Below, piece by piece: positions 49,301 to 61,837 of a stretch of 64,000 bases of DNA. The translations under genes and the position numbers were made by a program. Origin of the DNA: Otis tarda (lineage: Eukaryota > Chordata > Aves > Otidiformes > Otididae). Below the pieces are notes generated by a model that saw only the letters and a list, made by a program, of their open reading frames with translations, made no database searches and was not told the origin of the DNA. The stretch lies in the NCBI GenBank assembly GCA_026413225.1, contig CM048591.1, forward strand, positions 43,691,303 to 43,755,302, read 5' to 3'. Every line of letters begins with the position of its first letter. The stretch's first letter is position 1.

Positions 49301-51412
49301 CTAAAACAACCGGGCAAGATTTTGGCACAAACTGCAGTCTTAGCTGTGGGCTACATTACACCAGGGGATATCACAAGCGAAGGCACAATACCAAAATTTG
49401 TGCTGCAACTTGAATTATACCTGGAAAGGAACTTAAGTAATTCATCATCCAGCAATTATTTAGAAACAAGACAGTAAATAACACAGACGTAATTACTGTT
49501 TATAATCTTGTTGTTATTTCTGGAAAAAGATATAAGAGTATCTTCTTTTCCTACACAGAATCAGTCATGCTTATAGTAAAGAGCATAATGTAAAACCAGA
49601 AACATATTGGAATGCTAATGCATAAAATAAAGACAGTCAATCGTCTGGTGCGGGCCGTGCCAGACCACTGATTTGTGAGAGTTCAAGAAGTTGCCACTCT
49701 TTGATATCCATTCTGCCCATTTATTTGGAGTGAATGCCCTAGAAATGCCCATTCTGATGGAGTGTGTGCTCAAGCCTCAGCTATTCCACTTTCAGAGAAA
49801 TACCAGACTTCCCACCAAAACAGATAAAAGGGGATACTGGCATGTGTCTGCCAACACCACTGCAACAGTGGCAGCATACAGTAGAGAAGAGATGAACAGC
49901 GTGAAGCAGCTACCACTGCAGCAGTTCTTCCCATGAACTGGCATCCCTGTGAGCACGAATGGAGACTCTGCCTTTCAGAAGGGATGTTAAGAAGTGCTGC
50001 AAAACATGTAAGAGGTAACAGCCTTTGCATTTTCAACAATGTGTAAGGTAAGGACAAAATTTCACTCTTGCACTGGAACTGCACTGGTAGAAGTTCAGAT
50101 CCACAACTGTTAGAATGGTATCTCATCTAATCAAACACATTCAGCTCATCTAATGCACAAGTGCCTTAGAATCTAATGTATAAACACAGCATTATTTAGG
50201 AAAGGGCCTGTTATCCTGAGCAATTACATAAGTCACTCATAACTCCTTATTTTCACAGACTAAAAGCTGTACAAGACATGAGAAGAACGTATATGCATAT
50301 TTGCTTAGGATGAAAAGAGGATTTTGTACTACTACAACACAATTCTTTCTAAATGGATGAAGTACATTTCTAGTCTTGCCTGTAGTGTGAAAATAGCGTT
50401 CCAGTATTAATATAGATTCATATGAAAACTAAGGAGAAATGCACAATGGGGTTAACTAACATGTGGCATCCTGCACCCCCTGAAATTTAAGTCAAAATTA
50501 TTTACGTAAGGTACTGAAGTACGAGTCCTTAAGGATGAAAATCTATTTATGCAGATAACTTGTATAAAACTAACACAGCAATATGAGCATTCTCCACCAG
50601 TCTCACTGGGCTGGCTTAAAGATGGTTTAAATTCTGTGACAAGGTTAAGCCTTCTGTTTGGCAGATTCCCAAATTACTCTACAGTTTCAATGCAGAGGGC
50701 TCCTCTTCAACAGGGTATTAAATAAACTTTCTTATTTACAGTATGTAGTTCACAGAACCCAAGAAATTCTACTTTTCACTAGAGAGAGAATGTAAACGTT
50801 TCCATTATACCCTTACATCTCAAAACTGTGTGATTATTAATACAAATTTAAGCCTTTAAACAAAAATACAGTAGCATATCATGAGGGATTAAAAGCCTTT
50901 CCCCAGTTTCAGAATCAGGATGGTATGGACAGGCATCACCAAACAATGCTGCATTTGAAACAGGCCAATCCTGGTCAAAATAAATCTTCTGACTGAGAAT
51001 CATTGATACGGTTAATTCTTTTCAATTTTTTTTTATTTTACCCTTCTACGAAAGGCACCCTTCCTCTCTAAAAGACAGTTTTATTTGCAACAGTAAACAT
51101 ACATAAAGTTCTCATCAGTTAAAAACCTGCTGTAACTTAGAAGTGTTATTCTTCATGGTCTTAAAGCCCTTGCACATGCAACAGAAGATGAATGCCACAA
51201 TTGGGTCACATCAAGTAAAAATCACTTTGCAAAAATATTTTTCATTGCAAAACATGTCAATTCTCTAAACAACGGGGTACAACTTCATTTCTCTATTAGA
51301 TCTTATTCTAAACAGAGCCAAGAGGCAATAAGAATTAGTAGATGACAGAAGATGAAGAAGTGTACATCACATGCCTGACAGCTTGACTTTAAAAATGAAG
51401 AATACAGACTCA
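46321..51412. other. AT-rich, no gene recognised
   Basis: It holds a G-rich stretch with a short GAC run at 47422-47447 and A/T homopolymers. Open frames at 46973-47354 and 49691-50126 have no domain. Confidence 0.45.
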
Positions 51413-51500
51413 CAGAACAATTATTCAGGTTGAAAGAGACCTCAGGAAGCTGCAGTCCAATCTCCTTCTCAGAGCAGAGTTAACACTAGATTAAGACCAG
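51413..51500 (-). mobile_element. Old CR1 3'-end fragment
   Basis: CACAGAACAATTATTCAGG followed by TTGAAAGAGACCTCAGGAAG resembles the reverse-complement CR1 tail after many substitutions. Confidence 0.6.
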
Positions 51501-52284
51501 ACAAAAGATGTTTAAACCAAAGTGCACCTTCCCTCTTAGAGCATTTGAATTGGTATATAGTTAATATTCCCCCAGTAAAGTGAACTCTTTTTACCTACAT
51601 GCATATTGAACAAGAAAAATTGAGCAACTTGGGCAGCTGAACATACATACAGTGCACATGTCTAACCACTTCTGGTAGTTATGTACACTTCAAAAAAACC
51701 TTCATATTAAACTATTTCTATTTCATGGGAAAGAGTTTTACAGAATTGTATAGGTCTTATAAGCACAGGCTGCATTAGACACTGTGCAAAATTCTTGAAC
51801 TGTGAACAGCCATACATTTTCACCTAGTCCTGCAGCAAAACAATATAATCCTCAGAAGCAAGAAACAAGTGCAACAATTCATACATCACTTTTTCATTTT
51901 TAATTTAGTAATTATTGTATAGTTCCAGAGCGGGCACTACATTACTTCAAACACAGTCAAGTATTTTTAAAATAATGTTGAAAAATAACCTCTTCACCTC
52001 AGTATACACACGCGCATATACACACATACACAAATTAATTTAGAAAATCTGTACATATGTATTTTTCAGTAAGCAACTCAAAGAACTGTACCACAAAGAA
52101 TTCACTTCTGTACTGTGACACACCACAAATTATAATCCATGTTTTTGAAGACAGGGTTTAAGGACACAAAATGACATGCGGTGCTATTTACTAGAAAATT
52201 AACCAGTAAATAAATTTATCTATTTAGTGCTAAAAGAAAACACAGAACTCCTTAAATAAAATAAGTGCCAGTTTATCAGAAATA

Positions 52285-52290
52285 TTTATT
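52285..52290 (-). terminator. Poly(A) signal of a candidate host gene
   Basis: AATAAA on the minus strand, 132 nt beyond the TGA of the candidate terminal exon at 52422-52599. Confidence 0.4.
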
Positions 52291-52421
52291 GTCCTGGAGC
52301 TAAGTAGGCCCCAGTTATTTGTGTTTCCTTAAGCATATCCCCATAGTAGACAAGAGCGAAGAAGTATTTGACTATGAAAGTCCAGGATACTTAATTTCCT
52401 ATTACTGGCTGCAAAGATGTT

Positions 52422-52599
52422 TCAAGAAAGGAGTATCCTTGTTGAATCTGAGTCTGAAAGTCCATCTTCTTGAGTAGGTGCCTCATAATCACCAGCATTA
52501 TCAGCTAATTCGATGTCTTGATCATCATTACTCTCTGCGCTGTAATCCACTTCTTCAAGGAAGCGAGGCTCATCTTCATCCAAAACATACGTAGTGGGG
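52422..52599 (-). CDS. Candidate terminal coding exon of an unidentified host gene
   Basis: On the minus strand, after the pyrimidine-rich acceptor TTGTTCGTTATAG, 178 nt encode one base of a split codon, 58 residues and a TGA. The peptide is highly acidic (for example [19 protein letters not shown], later [19 protein letters not shown]) and ends TRILLS. Composition and the tightly fitting frame differ strongly from the AT-rich surroundings, and an AATAAA follows. It reads as an acidic cytoplasmic or nuclear C-terminal tail. I do not recognise the gene. Confidence 0.55.
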
Positions 52600-55423
52600 C
52601 TATAACGAACAAGTTGTACGAATCATGTTAAAAGTTCTACTTGGAACAACACGTTCAGATCATGCCCTGTCCCTATCCTGACAATAATCCAACAATTACC
52701 TCAGGAAAGTGGCAGTTTACCTGAAATAGTACAGATTTTTTTTAATTGCAGATAAAAGAACTGGGAGCCAAAACTACATTTGAACTAATTAGTCAGTCAT
52801 ACACAACTCATTATCCAAGTGTACCATGACAAAGTAGCTGCACAGACCTACACTCATGGCCTGTTAGAATTTCATATAATTATAGCAGCATCAGAAGTTG
52901 CAGAAGGATACAACTACATAAAGAAACAGCAGTTATTGTAAGGTATAAACAAAGTAAAAAACAGATGAGAATCAAAAAAATTCAATTTGGAAACCTCTGT
53001 ATTTTATTAAAACACACATTTTACTGAAAAGCACTGTAAGCAATTACACTGTGTATCTCAGAGATGACAAAACAAGGAGTCACATTTACGCCTACAACTG
53101 AGATTAAGTTCTCATATGAATCACTTGACTCATATCAGCTTTTCACACACTTGCACGCAGTAATCCTTGCAGTTAAGCCTTGCAACTCAGAGGCAGTGGA
53201 TTTAAGAAACGGAGCTACTGCCCACAGAATGGTCTACATCCTTAACTAACGGCCTCCAAGAATAAGAAGACTAACATCTTTATTGTTAACGGGAAAAAGG
53301 TTAAAATATAACTTTCTGATCCTCTCATCTCCCTACAACAGAGGAGAGGGAAAAAAAAAATAACAAAATGTTTTCCAGACCCAGTTTTACTAGCCTCCCT
53401 CGGGACAGAAAAAGCTATCTGCTTAAAAGCACTAAGTATTCTTAAATATTTCATATGTAACTTTATACTCAGATGAAGTTCTAAGAAGGTTTTAAGGCTT
53501 TTTAACCAATAATAAAATCATACAGAATTCATACAAAACACTGAGAATGTTCTTAATAAGAAAGATCACAGAGTACTTGTAGAAATGTTTGCATATTAAT
53601 TTTGATGGATTTTGTCTTAAGGCACACAACAATCTACCTTGGCTGTGGCTTTATAATTAAAAGGATTAATCACTGCTTCTTTCTCAAGGTCTTTTAGGAC
53701 CTTAAGTGGACCACCTGAAGTCTACAATGCAATCTCTATTCAATATAAATAAACTTCACAGTATTCTTCCTCTACCTGTAGCCTCAATGACATGCTACAC
53801 TAAGGTTTTGTGCTGTTGACAGTTAATTCAAATACTGAGAGAAGAACAAATGAGACTGTTAGTCCTAGCTTTGAAAAGACAGAAGATCTAAAAAAAGTAA
53901 GAAAATAAATTCAAAAACTTAATTCAGTCATGGTGTCTGGATTTACCTTTAAAACAATCTCTGTCATGGTTCACTAAACAAGCTCATACTCATTAAGCCA
54001 TGCAAAAAGGAATGCTCCACAAAATAAACATTTTTAAAAATTATTTCATCTGTAGCTATGTTGGTTAATGAACTGGGTGTTTGAAACAAAATTATTTCTA
54101 TTTAGGAGAGACAAAGAGTGAGGAAAATAACCAGTATCTTTGCTAAGATGCCTTTCATTTTACAGGTGGGGGACCTGACATACCATAAGGATACATGCTT
54201 TGCATGAAGAACGTGTGGTAGAATCAGCACAGAATAATAACTATTCTGTGCTTTTGTCCTGTGACGCTTTCCACCCTAGGAAGTCACTACCTACCAACAC
54301 TTCAAGGAAAAAAATGTCTGGGGAAAAAACAAAGTTTCTTTCATTTATTTAAAGAGCAAAATGAAAGGAATTTCACCAAATGTATCACATTGCAACAAGT
54401 GCACAGTTTTTTTGCAACTTCTGCTTCTAATTACTTAACACAGATACTGATTTGTTAGCGTCTGCACGCTAGACTGTGTAATTCAATTAACCGGAAATGG
54501 AGCCATTAAATCTGAATGTCGGCCCAATATTAAGTAATAGTTCTGAATACTGAAACAGAAAACTACAATAAGCTATGTCAACGACAAATATTTTATTAAC
54601 CACTGACAATAGGATGTTAACGCATTACAGTAGGCACTTATAAAAATTCATGTTAATGAGGTAGAACATAGCATAGTAAAGCTCTTTAAAATTATATACA
54701 CTTTTTAGTAAGTGTCATTATTTTTAAATTAAACTCACATAGTTCGACCAGTTTAAAAAAGCAACCAACAAAACTTATTTAAGGAGAAAACACAGAATTG
54801 GACACACAAGCAAACCACATAGCTGACCTCTTTGAAGTGGCTTGTCAGTTCATAGAATATGTCCTATTTTAGACTATCTTGAAAAACACACAGGTATATG
54901 TATTCAGTATTTTTTTATACTGTATAAATTTATTTTACTTATTCCCATATGTGTAAGCATGTATGCATGCACTTAACTGCCAGAAATTCAGACACTGTGC
55001 AGTCTTAAAGTCAGTGTGTCTGATGTTACACATTTTAGACATTTGTTCTGGCACCTGTACATTCAAAATTCTCATCCAGTACTGAGAGATGCCTTTCATT
55101 GACATGTCCTATTTAATAAAATAAAAATCAGCACTATAAATTACTTTATCCATTCAAGAAAAGTACCTTTAAATAGATAAACAGATCTTACTTTCAAAGC
55201 TACATAAACCTTTAATGTAAAAACTGGCTCTGAAATCTGTGTCATAATAATCTTAGCCCTCTCCTACAATCCAGGACCATAACTTCTCAATCATTTAGTC
55301 CTGAAAATAAATATTATTATATTTATTAAGATTTTTTTTACTTTCCCTTTCTTGAGTCTTCATTCCTCACAAAATGGTACGCAACTGCTTTCTACATCCA
55401 AAGGAAAAACCTGTGTAGCATAC
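52600..55423. other. Probable intron of the candidate minus-strand gene
   Basis: AT-rich. Two possible mini-exons on the minus strand (52700-52720 and 53957-53983, each flanked by AG and GT) are too short to assert. The plus-strand frame 53064-53249 has no domain. Confidence 0.3.
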
Positions 55424-56331
55424 ATAGACAGTGGGGCAGAGTGCACCCTCAGCAAGTTTGCACACCAAGCTGTGTGGTGCTGTCAACACGCTGGAGGGAA
55501 GGGATGCCATCCAGAGGGACCTTGACAGGCTGGAGAGGTGGGCCCATGCAAACCTCACGAAGCTCAACAAGGCCAAGTGCAAGGTCCTGCATGTGGGTTG
55601 GGGCAATCCCAGGCACAAATACAGGCTGGGCGGAGAATGGATCAAGAGTAGCCCTGAGAAGAAGGACTTGGGAGTGTTGGTTCATGAGAAGCCCAACATG
55701 AGCCAACAATGTGCACTTGCAGCCCAGAAAGCCAAAGGCATCCTGGGCTGCATCAAAAGGAGCGTGGCCAGCAGGGTGAGGGAAGTGATTCTTCCCCTCT
55801 ACTCCACTCCTGGTGAGAACCCACGTGGAGTACAGAGTCCAGCTCTGGAGCCCCCAGCATAAGTACAGGCGACCAGTTGGAGCGAATCCAGAGGAGGGCC
55901 AGGAAGATGACCAGAGGGCTGGAGCACCTTTCCTATGAGGACAGGCTGAGAGAGTTGGGGTTGTTCAGCCTGGAGAAGAGGAGGCTCCAAGGAGACCTTA
56001 TAGCAGTCTTCCAGTACCTAAAGGGGGCCTGCAGGAAAGATGGGAGGAAAATCTTTAGTAGGACCTGTTGCGATAGGACAAGGAGTAATGATTTTAAAAT
56101 AGAAGGAAGTAGATTCAGACGTGATAGAAGGAAGATATTTTTAACGAGGGTGGTGGAACACTGGACCAAGTTGCCCAGAGAGGTGGTAGATGCCCCATCC
56201 CTGGAAACATTCAAGGCCAGGCTGGATGAGGCTCTGAGCAACCTGATCTGGTTGGAGATGTCCCTGCTTCTTGCAGGGGGTTGGATGACCTTTGAAGGTC
56301 CCTTCCAACCCTAACCATTCTATGATTCTAC
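55424..56331 (+). mobile_element. CR1 LINE, 5'-truncated, nearly intact 3' half
   Basis: Two long frames (55431-55862 and 55877-56314) give the ORF2 C-terminus, with [39 protein letters not shown] and [18 protein letters not shown], broken once near 55862. It ends CTTCCAACCCTAACCATTCTATGATTCTA, a short CR1 tail. Few lesions suggest a younger copy. Confidence 0.93.
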
Positions 56332-56931
56332 ACCACTCACATACATTTGCTTTCCCATGACATCTTTTCTTCTGATGTAGAAAATGTTGACCTTGGATAT
56401 TTAACTTTCCAGCAATCTTTATTCTAAAGGTTAGCCTGAATCTGCAAAGTGTAATTGTTACTGCACTGTTTTACGGAGGCTGGGTGACAAGCAATGTAAA
56501 AATCAAAACACCTGAAAAAATTTCTTGCTGTTTAATGAAATTCTTTATTTGCCTCCCTGCCGCTCCCCACCCTCGGCATATCTTGTGACAATATATTTTT
56601 AGCTGCCATCATGCTGATTCTATGGGTTTTAATTTCCTAACTTTTCCCTTGGACTGTTTCTAATTAACTTGCTCAATAATCCCTCTTCCTCTACCCCTAC
56701 ACCTCCTGCTTTTCCTTTTAAAAGGAAACCATTATTTTTCTCAGGTTAGCAGAGGTTGTTTATCACACAACTACAGAACTGTAATGTAAAAGGTACCATA
56801 ATTTATGTATTTTCTTTGAAGTCACGGCAGTTAAAAGAGAATACTATATGAAAACCTGAAGTTTTGCAGATTTTACTTAAACAACACTTTATGGTTAAAA
56901 AGATGAACTCCTAAATACCTGATTCATATAC

Positions 56932-56998
56932 CTGACACAACACTGTGGTCTTCATGAATAACTTTAAGAATATCCCTTTCATCTATTTTCTCCATCAC
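56932..56998 (-). CDS. Candidate internal exon of the unidentified host gene
   Basis: On the minus strand CAATGGCAG / 67 nt / GTATAT. The open frame reads VMEKIDERDILKVIHEDHSV and then VS, a coding-like peptide with no stop. It starts in phase 0 and leaves one base. The polypyrimidine tract is weak. Its phase does not join directly to the exon at 59487-59548, so another exon would be needed between them. Confidence 0.3.
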
Positions 56999-57905
56999 CT
57001 GCCATTGAATAGACTTGATTTAGGAATGAATACAGCTTTTTTTCTAAAACATATTTTAATTATTATTTTTTTAATTACAATACCTTATGATATTTTTCTT
57101 TATTTAAATGAATGCGCCAAACATATTAAGAAATAAACCTATTCACTAACATGGTATACTTTTTCAAACTAAAATTTTATTTGTCCCTCAAAAGATATAC
57201 TTGGATTTTTCATTATCCATATGACTCAATTACAGAGAAATTAATCCACAAGCCAGACACAACCATGACCAATTTCAACTCCATGGAGATCAGCAGTTTC
57301 TGACACTACAGGGGAAGTGCATACATTTTAAAACTTTGGAGGAAAAAATTAAGAAATATTCCCTGCCAAACTATGGAGAGTTGCAGCTACTTGGGGAGTT
57401 GGGAAAGGAAGGAGAGAAAAATCTGAAGAACTAATGACTCTTTTTAAAACTGCATTGCCAGGGGTGGGAAAATTTTAAAGGAGTGAGAGAGTCAGGAAGT
57501 ATCACAAAGGAATCGTTTCTCCATACTTTTACTTTCCCTTTAGGGTCTATATTGTCTTCCAGGGATCAGCAAAGCTGCTTCAGCAGGCAACATCACAAAT
57601 GCAGCTAACATGTGCTGTCTCCTTCAGGAGCTCTTCACCCATGTGTTTTTCCCAAGTAGAAAGGATATTTCCTCAAGGGAATCTCCAAGGCTAAAGAGGA
57701 GAACAACATGTCCAACTCTTTTCTAAGCCATAAGAAACTGAGTATCCAAATCCCATTTAAGTCTTGTTTTTAAATATCCCCACTTTTACAGTTACAAAAT
57801 TTCACGCCACAGCCTAATAAAAAGTAATCTCAACACTTTCTTTGTGCTGTTACCCTGAAATACATTTTGTGAAACTCAAACTGGATTAAATTAGTTGGAA
57901 TCCAT

Positions 57906-57980
57906 AATCATAGAATAGTTAGAGTTGGAAGGGACCTTTAAAGGTCATCAAGTCCAACCTCCCTGCAAGCAGCTGGCACT
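57906..57980 (-). mobile_element. CR1 3'-end fragment
   Basis: ATCATAGAATAGTTAGAGTT and GGAAGGGACCTTTAAAGGTC, the reverse complement of a CR1 tail, only about 75 bp long. Confidence 0.85.
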
Positions 57981-59486
57981 GACTGTAGCCCACACTAATA
58001 TTTGGATCATATTACCAGGAGTGGAAGAAAAGCTTGAGAAACAGTATGAAGAATATATAATTTGATCATCACACATTTTTTTCTACTTGAATTTTTTTTC
58101 CCTAGATTACTAGTTTCCTTAGTTTGCACTAGAGGAGACAAATAGTACTCTGATGCTACAGTTTACACAGAACTACACAGGTCTTGGTGCATGGGCACAG
58201 CCACTAGCCTCACCAGTGAAATTCTGTCTCCTCTTTGATAGCTTTTTCTTCCAACCTTCTGAAAGGGACAGACAGGACAAAAGTTACAGCATCAGATGCC
58301 TTCTTTTTAACTAAATTGTACTCCTAAGGTACTGGAAGAAAGGTCAATAAAAGCTCAAATGCTGCAGGCGAGTGGGAAGGAAAAAACTTTTACTCCCATG
58401 TGAAGGAGATTGGAAGTATGCAAATGTCTGGGCAAAGGTTAAGAGTTAATAAGGTGGAAGGTAATAAAGCAGGACAAATCCAGTTTCCCTCTGGCAGCCT
58501 AGAGAGAGGCTATTTGAAAGATCTTGGACACATTCTTACTGCATGTACCCCTCACTCCTTGCCCCACCAGTCTGATGTCTTTTCTCAAATGTAAGACTAA
58601 GTGCAGGAAATGGATTTTACATCAGTTTTCTTTTTTTTTTCTCTTTCCCACAGCTCCTTTTGGCACTCTACTCTTCCTACCATTTTCTAGATATGCTGAG
58701 TCCCAAAAGCTCAGTCTGCTTCTCTGCTGTAATTAAATCAAATTAACAAACAAAAATACACCATGTTCTAGAGCACAACAGTGAGCCTCAAAATAATCAA
58801 TGAAATTACTAGAATTTCAAGAAAAAGGTCAAGTTATTGTGCAAAAGATAATTCCGGTAAGTCCTACCAGTTATGACTGCAGTCACGTGTTTTTCTTTCA
58901 TGGTGTACAGACCCTATCAAATCTGTCAGCATAACAACTACAATTCTTACTACAAGATCAGTATTACATTTAGTTTAATCTTTTCCATTTGGAACTGGGG
59001 GGAAAGCATTGGCAAATGGGTTTGAAGTAATTAAAGAAAAATAAAGTGTTTAATTCATCACTTAAAATGTTAAAGTGCACTGCCAGAGAGAAATAAATCT
59101 ACTTACTGTTTTATTTTTCTTAAGTCAAATATGTTTCAGACATGGTTCAAAATGAACTCATGGAAACTGTAATGAAATACTGTCAGTATATTTTAAAATA
59201 TTAAGATTTACTTCATCATTTTAAGTACAACTAGTAAAACCAAAAAGAGTTTGAGAAAATTCTCAAAATCATTTGCAAAAAATAAAAGCAGTGTTTCTGT
59301 GTGTTTAAACTTGCCTGCTTATCCTCTGAAGCATTAAAACTGTGTTTTTGTAAAAAGTAACATCAGTAACATACAAAATGTAAAGGAAGTAACTGTAATC
59401 TTATTCATTGCCCTACTCTAACATTACAGGGACATTACAGCTGTGTAAAAACTACTTTCTTTTGAACTTATTAATGAACTTTTTAC
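57981..59486. other. AT-rich, no feature recognised
   Basis: Probably intronic if the neighbouring candidate exons are real. Short frames only. Confidence 0.35.
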
Positions 59487-59548
59487 CTGCATTTTCTGTA
59501 AGTCCCTTCTCATTCATCTCTAATGGTAAGTAATGAGCTGTGAACCAT
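59487..59548 (-). CDS. Candidate internal exon of the unidentified host gene
   Basis: On the minus strand a good acceptor (TACTTTCCTTGCACTTAG) and a donor (GCAG/GTAAAA) enclose 62 nt. The one frame without a stop reads WFTAHYLPLEMNEKGLTENA, flanked by one base at each end. The peptide looks like ordinary protein, and both splice sites are plausible. I do not recognise the gene. Confidence 0.4.
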
Positions 59549-60021
59549 CTAAGTGCAAGGAAAGTACCAGCAGTAGTTTTATTATAATAGACTAACAAGA
59601 ATGGAAATCTGGGCATATAAATCAAGGAATTGGGTGACTATCTTCTGACCCATGACAGCCTCTGAAGACGAAGATAAATTAGCTTTATAAATTTTACTCA
59701 ACAGAGGCTCTTTGTATATTTCCAGCACTCAAGTGAATAGATAACTAATAAACAGATACCTCAGATAGATATTTTTAATATATTGTCTAGAACTGTACAG
59801 AAACACTAAAACTTCAGCACTTTGGATACAAGGATTAAATCAAAAGACAAACGGACAACATGTTTCACAGATTCAGCATACAGGTTTCAAGAGGTGTTAA
59901 TAAAAATTTGGTTTTTAAAGCACTAAGAAATAGGAAAAAAAGAAAAAGAAAATCTACTTCCTGTTAACTACAAAGAGAAGGACTTCTGCTGCACAGAAAA
60001 GTAGCCAGATTCTTATGGCGG

Positions 60022-60059
60022 TGGGGCAGGGTGGGGGGGGTGGGCACGGGAAGGTGAGG
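60022..60059 (+). other. G-rich run with quadruplex potential
   Basis: Successive G runs (GGGG, GGG, GGGGGGGG, GGG, GGG) within about 38 bp just upstream of the solo LTR. Confidence 0.4.
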
Positions 60060-60376
60060 AGAGGAGTGGAAGAAAGAAAACCCTACCAAGTAAATTTTCC
60101 TCCAGATAGTAGTCAGGTTTCATACAGCTAGGGAGCCAAACTCCCCTGTGCTTCAGCTGTGAGAGTACCTAGAAATACCAGCCACAGGCTTCTCCACATT
60201 TCATTATCATTGGACTGGGAAGTGGGAAAAGGAGAGCTTAAGAGTTTGCTGAGCGATTATGAGTGTCACTAGGAGCTGGTACTCATCCTATCTACAGAAA
60301 TCAGTTGTAGCCTTCTAGCAAAATGTACAGGGGTTCCTCTCACACTCCCAAGATGGCAAGAAAAATTATGATTATG

Positions 60377-61466
60377 TGTTCTGGTTTTATTTAGGGGGGA
60401 GGGAGGGTACGGTGGTAGCTTACATAAGAAGCTGCTAGAAGTTGTTTCTCCTTTGTCCAGTGGACTCGGCCGGGTGGACCAGCTGCTGGCCAAGGCTGAG
60501 CCAATTGGTAGCAGAAATGTTCCACGATAATGCCTTTGCGATAACGTATTTAAGAAGGGGGAAAATAAAATAAAAAAAAAAAAGAAAAAAAGAAAGAGAA
60601 GACGTGAAGATGCTGAAATGGAACAGAGAGATGGAGGCGCAAGCCTTGAGGGCCTCGTGGCCCTCATCCTCTGGCCTCCCACTGGGCAGCTGCAAAAAGT
60701 GGAGAGGAGATGAGATGTGAATGAGATGTGAAGAGAACCTGAGAGGCGTCTGCCTGCCTGTTGGGAAGAATTTCTTGTGAGAGGAACAGCTGCAGATGCC
60801 AAGGTCAGTGAAGAAGGAGGGGGAGGAGTAATGTGGCTCCTGGCCAAGATTCCCCTGCAGCCTGTGGTGCAGGCCATGGTGCAGTCCATGGTGGAGCAGG
60901 TTGTCCCCCTGCAGCCCATGGAGGACCCCACGCCAGGGCAGGTGGATGTCTGAAGGAGGCTGTGGCCTGTGGAAGGCCTGTGCTGGGGCAGCTGTTCTGG
61001 CGGGACTGCACCCCATGGAAAAACAACCCACGCCCAAACAGTTTCATGAAGGACTGTAGCCCGTGGGAGGGACCCCACGCTGGAGCAGGGGAGCAATGCG
61101 AGTTCTTCCCCCAAGGAGGAAGGAGCAGCAGAAAGCGACGTGGTGAACTGACCATAACCTCCATTCCCTATTCCCTGCGTGCCGCTCAGGGTGGGGAAGG
61201 AGGTAGAGACAATGTTAATCCTGGGAAGAGGGAGGGGTGGAGGGAGTTTATCTTGTTTTCTTTCTCATTATTCTGCTTTGGTTTTAATAATAAACAAATA
61301 ATTTTCCCCAAGTCAAGTCTGTTTTGCCTGTAACAGTAACTTTAAGAATCTTTCCTTTCTCAAATCTTGAGCTTTTTTTTCTTATATTATTTCTCACTAC
61401 TCCCTTGGAGGGTGGGGGAATTGAGAGACTGCGTAGTCTGGTCCTGAGCGGGGCTAAACTACGACA
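60377..61466 (+). mobile_element. Solo LTR of a class III-like (ERVL-type) ERV
   Basis: 1090 bp, TGTTCTGG...CTACGACA, flanked by a perfect 5-bp duplication TTATG (60372-60376 and 61467-61471). It holds a TATTTAAG box (60547-60554), an A-rich run behind it, GC-rich middle repeats (ATGGTGCAG/ATGGAGGA type near 60870-60930) and AATAAA (61289-61294). Overlapping 200-280-codon frames (60269-61114, 60435-61037, 60833-61333) lie within it and have no domain. Fragments of the same family occur at 13906-14160 and 15355-15490. Confidence 0.93.
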
Positions 61467-61682
61467 TTATGGAATCTGAATGAACTGCACCATCTTGAGG
61501 CAGTGTCCAGTCTTTTTTTTCACTGTACAAGTAAAATACAGTATAGCCTTCAAAACTCATTCAGTGACCATACAAAAATACAGCTTAAACAGAACTTAGC
61601 CCCACACCCCACAAAAAACCCCAAACTATGAAAGACCAGGGGAAAATCCATGCTGAACTTCAGCTGTTAAAATCTGAACATT

Positions 61683-61702
61683 CCTTTTTTTTTTTTTTTT
61701 TT
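61683..61702 (+). repeat. Poly(T) tract
   Basis: An uninterrupted run of about 17-18 T residues between the solo LTR and the CR1 cluster. Confidence 0.9.
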
Positions 61703-61730
61703 CAGGAGGAAAGATCTCATCAATACTTAC

Positions 61731-61755
61731 CTACTATGTCCTCATCCAGTACTTC
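61731..61755 (-). CDS. Possible 25-nt micro-exon
   Basis: On the minus strand ACTTTGTACTTTGTCTCAG / 25 nt / GTAAGTATTG: a strong acceptor and a consensus donor. The open frame reads EVLDEDIV plus one base. The splice sites are better than the exon is long, so chance cannot be excluded. It would be an upstream exon of the same unidentified gene. Confidence 0.25.
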
Positions 61756-61837
61756 CTGAGACAAAGTACAAAGTGGATTTCAATAGAATTCTCTAAAAAA
61801 AAAAAGACTATTATATTAAAATTTATTTTAAATAATG

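Noticed and set aside
51995-52035. Alternating purine-pyrimidine CA/TA stretch as a Z-DNA element
   Set aside because: Short and impure microsatellite-like sequence; no further support.
55431-56314. Two long plus frames as host genes
   Set aside because: They are the CR1 ORF2 C-terminus.
60269-61114. 281-codon minus-strand frame
   Set aside because: It lies almost wholly within, and antisense to, the solo LTR. It has low-complexity composition, no domain, and two other overlapping long frames share the same GC-rich stretch.
60833-61333. 166-codon plus-strand frame
   Set aside because: Internal to the solo LTR GC-rich part and includes its poly(A) region; no homology recognised.
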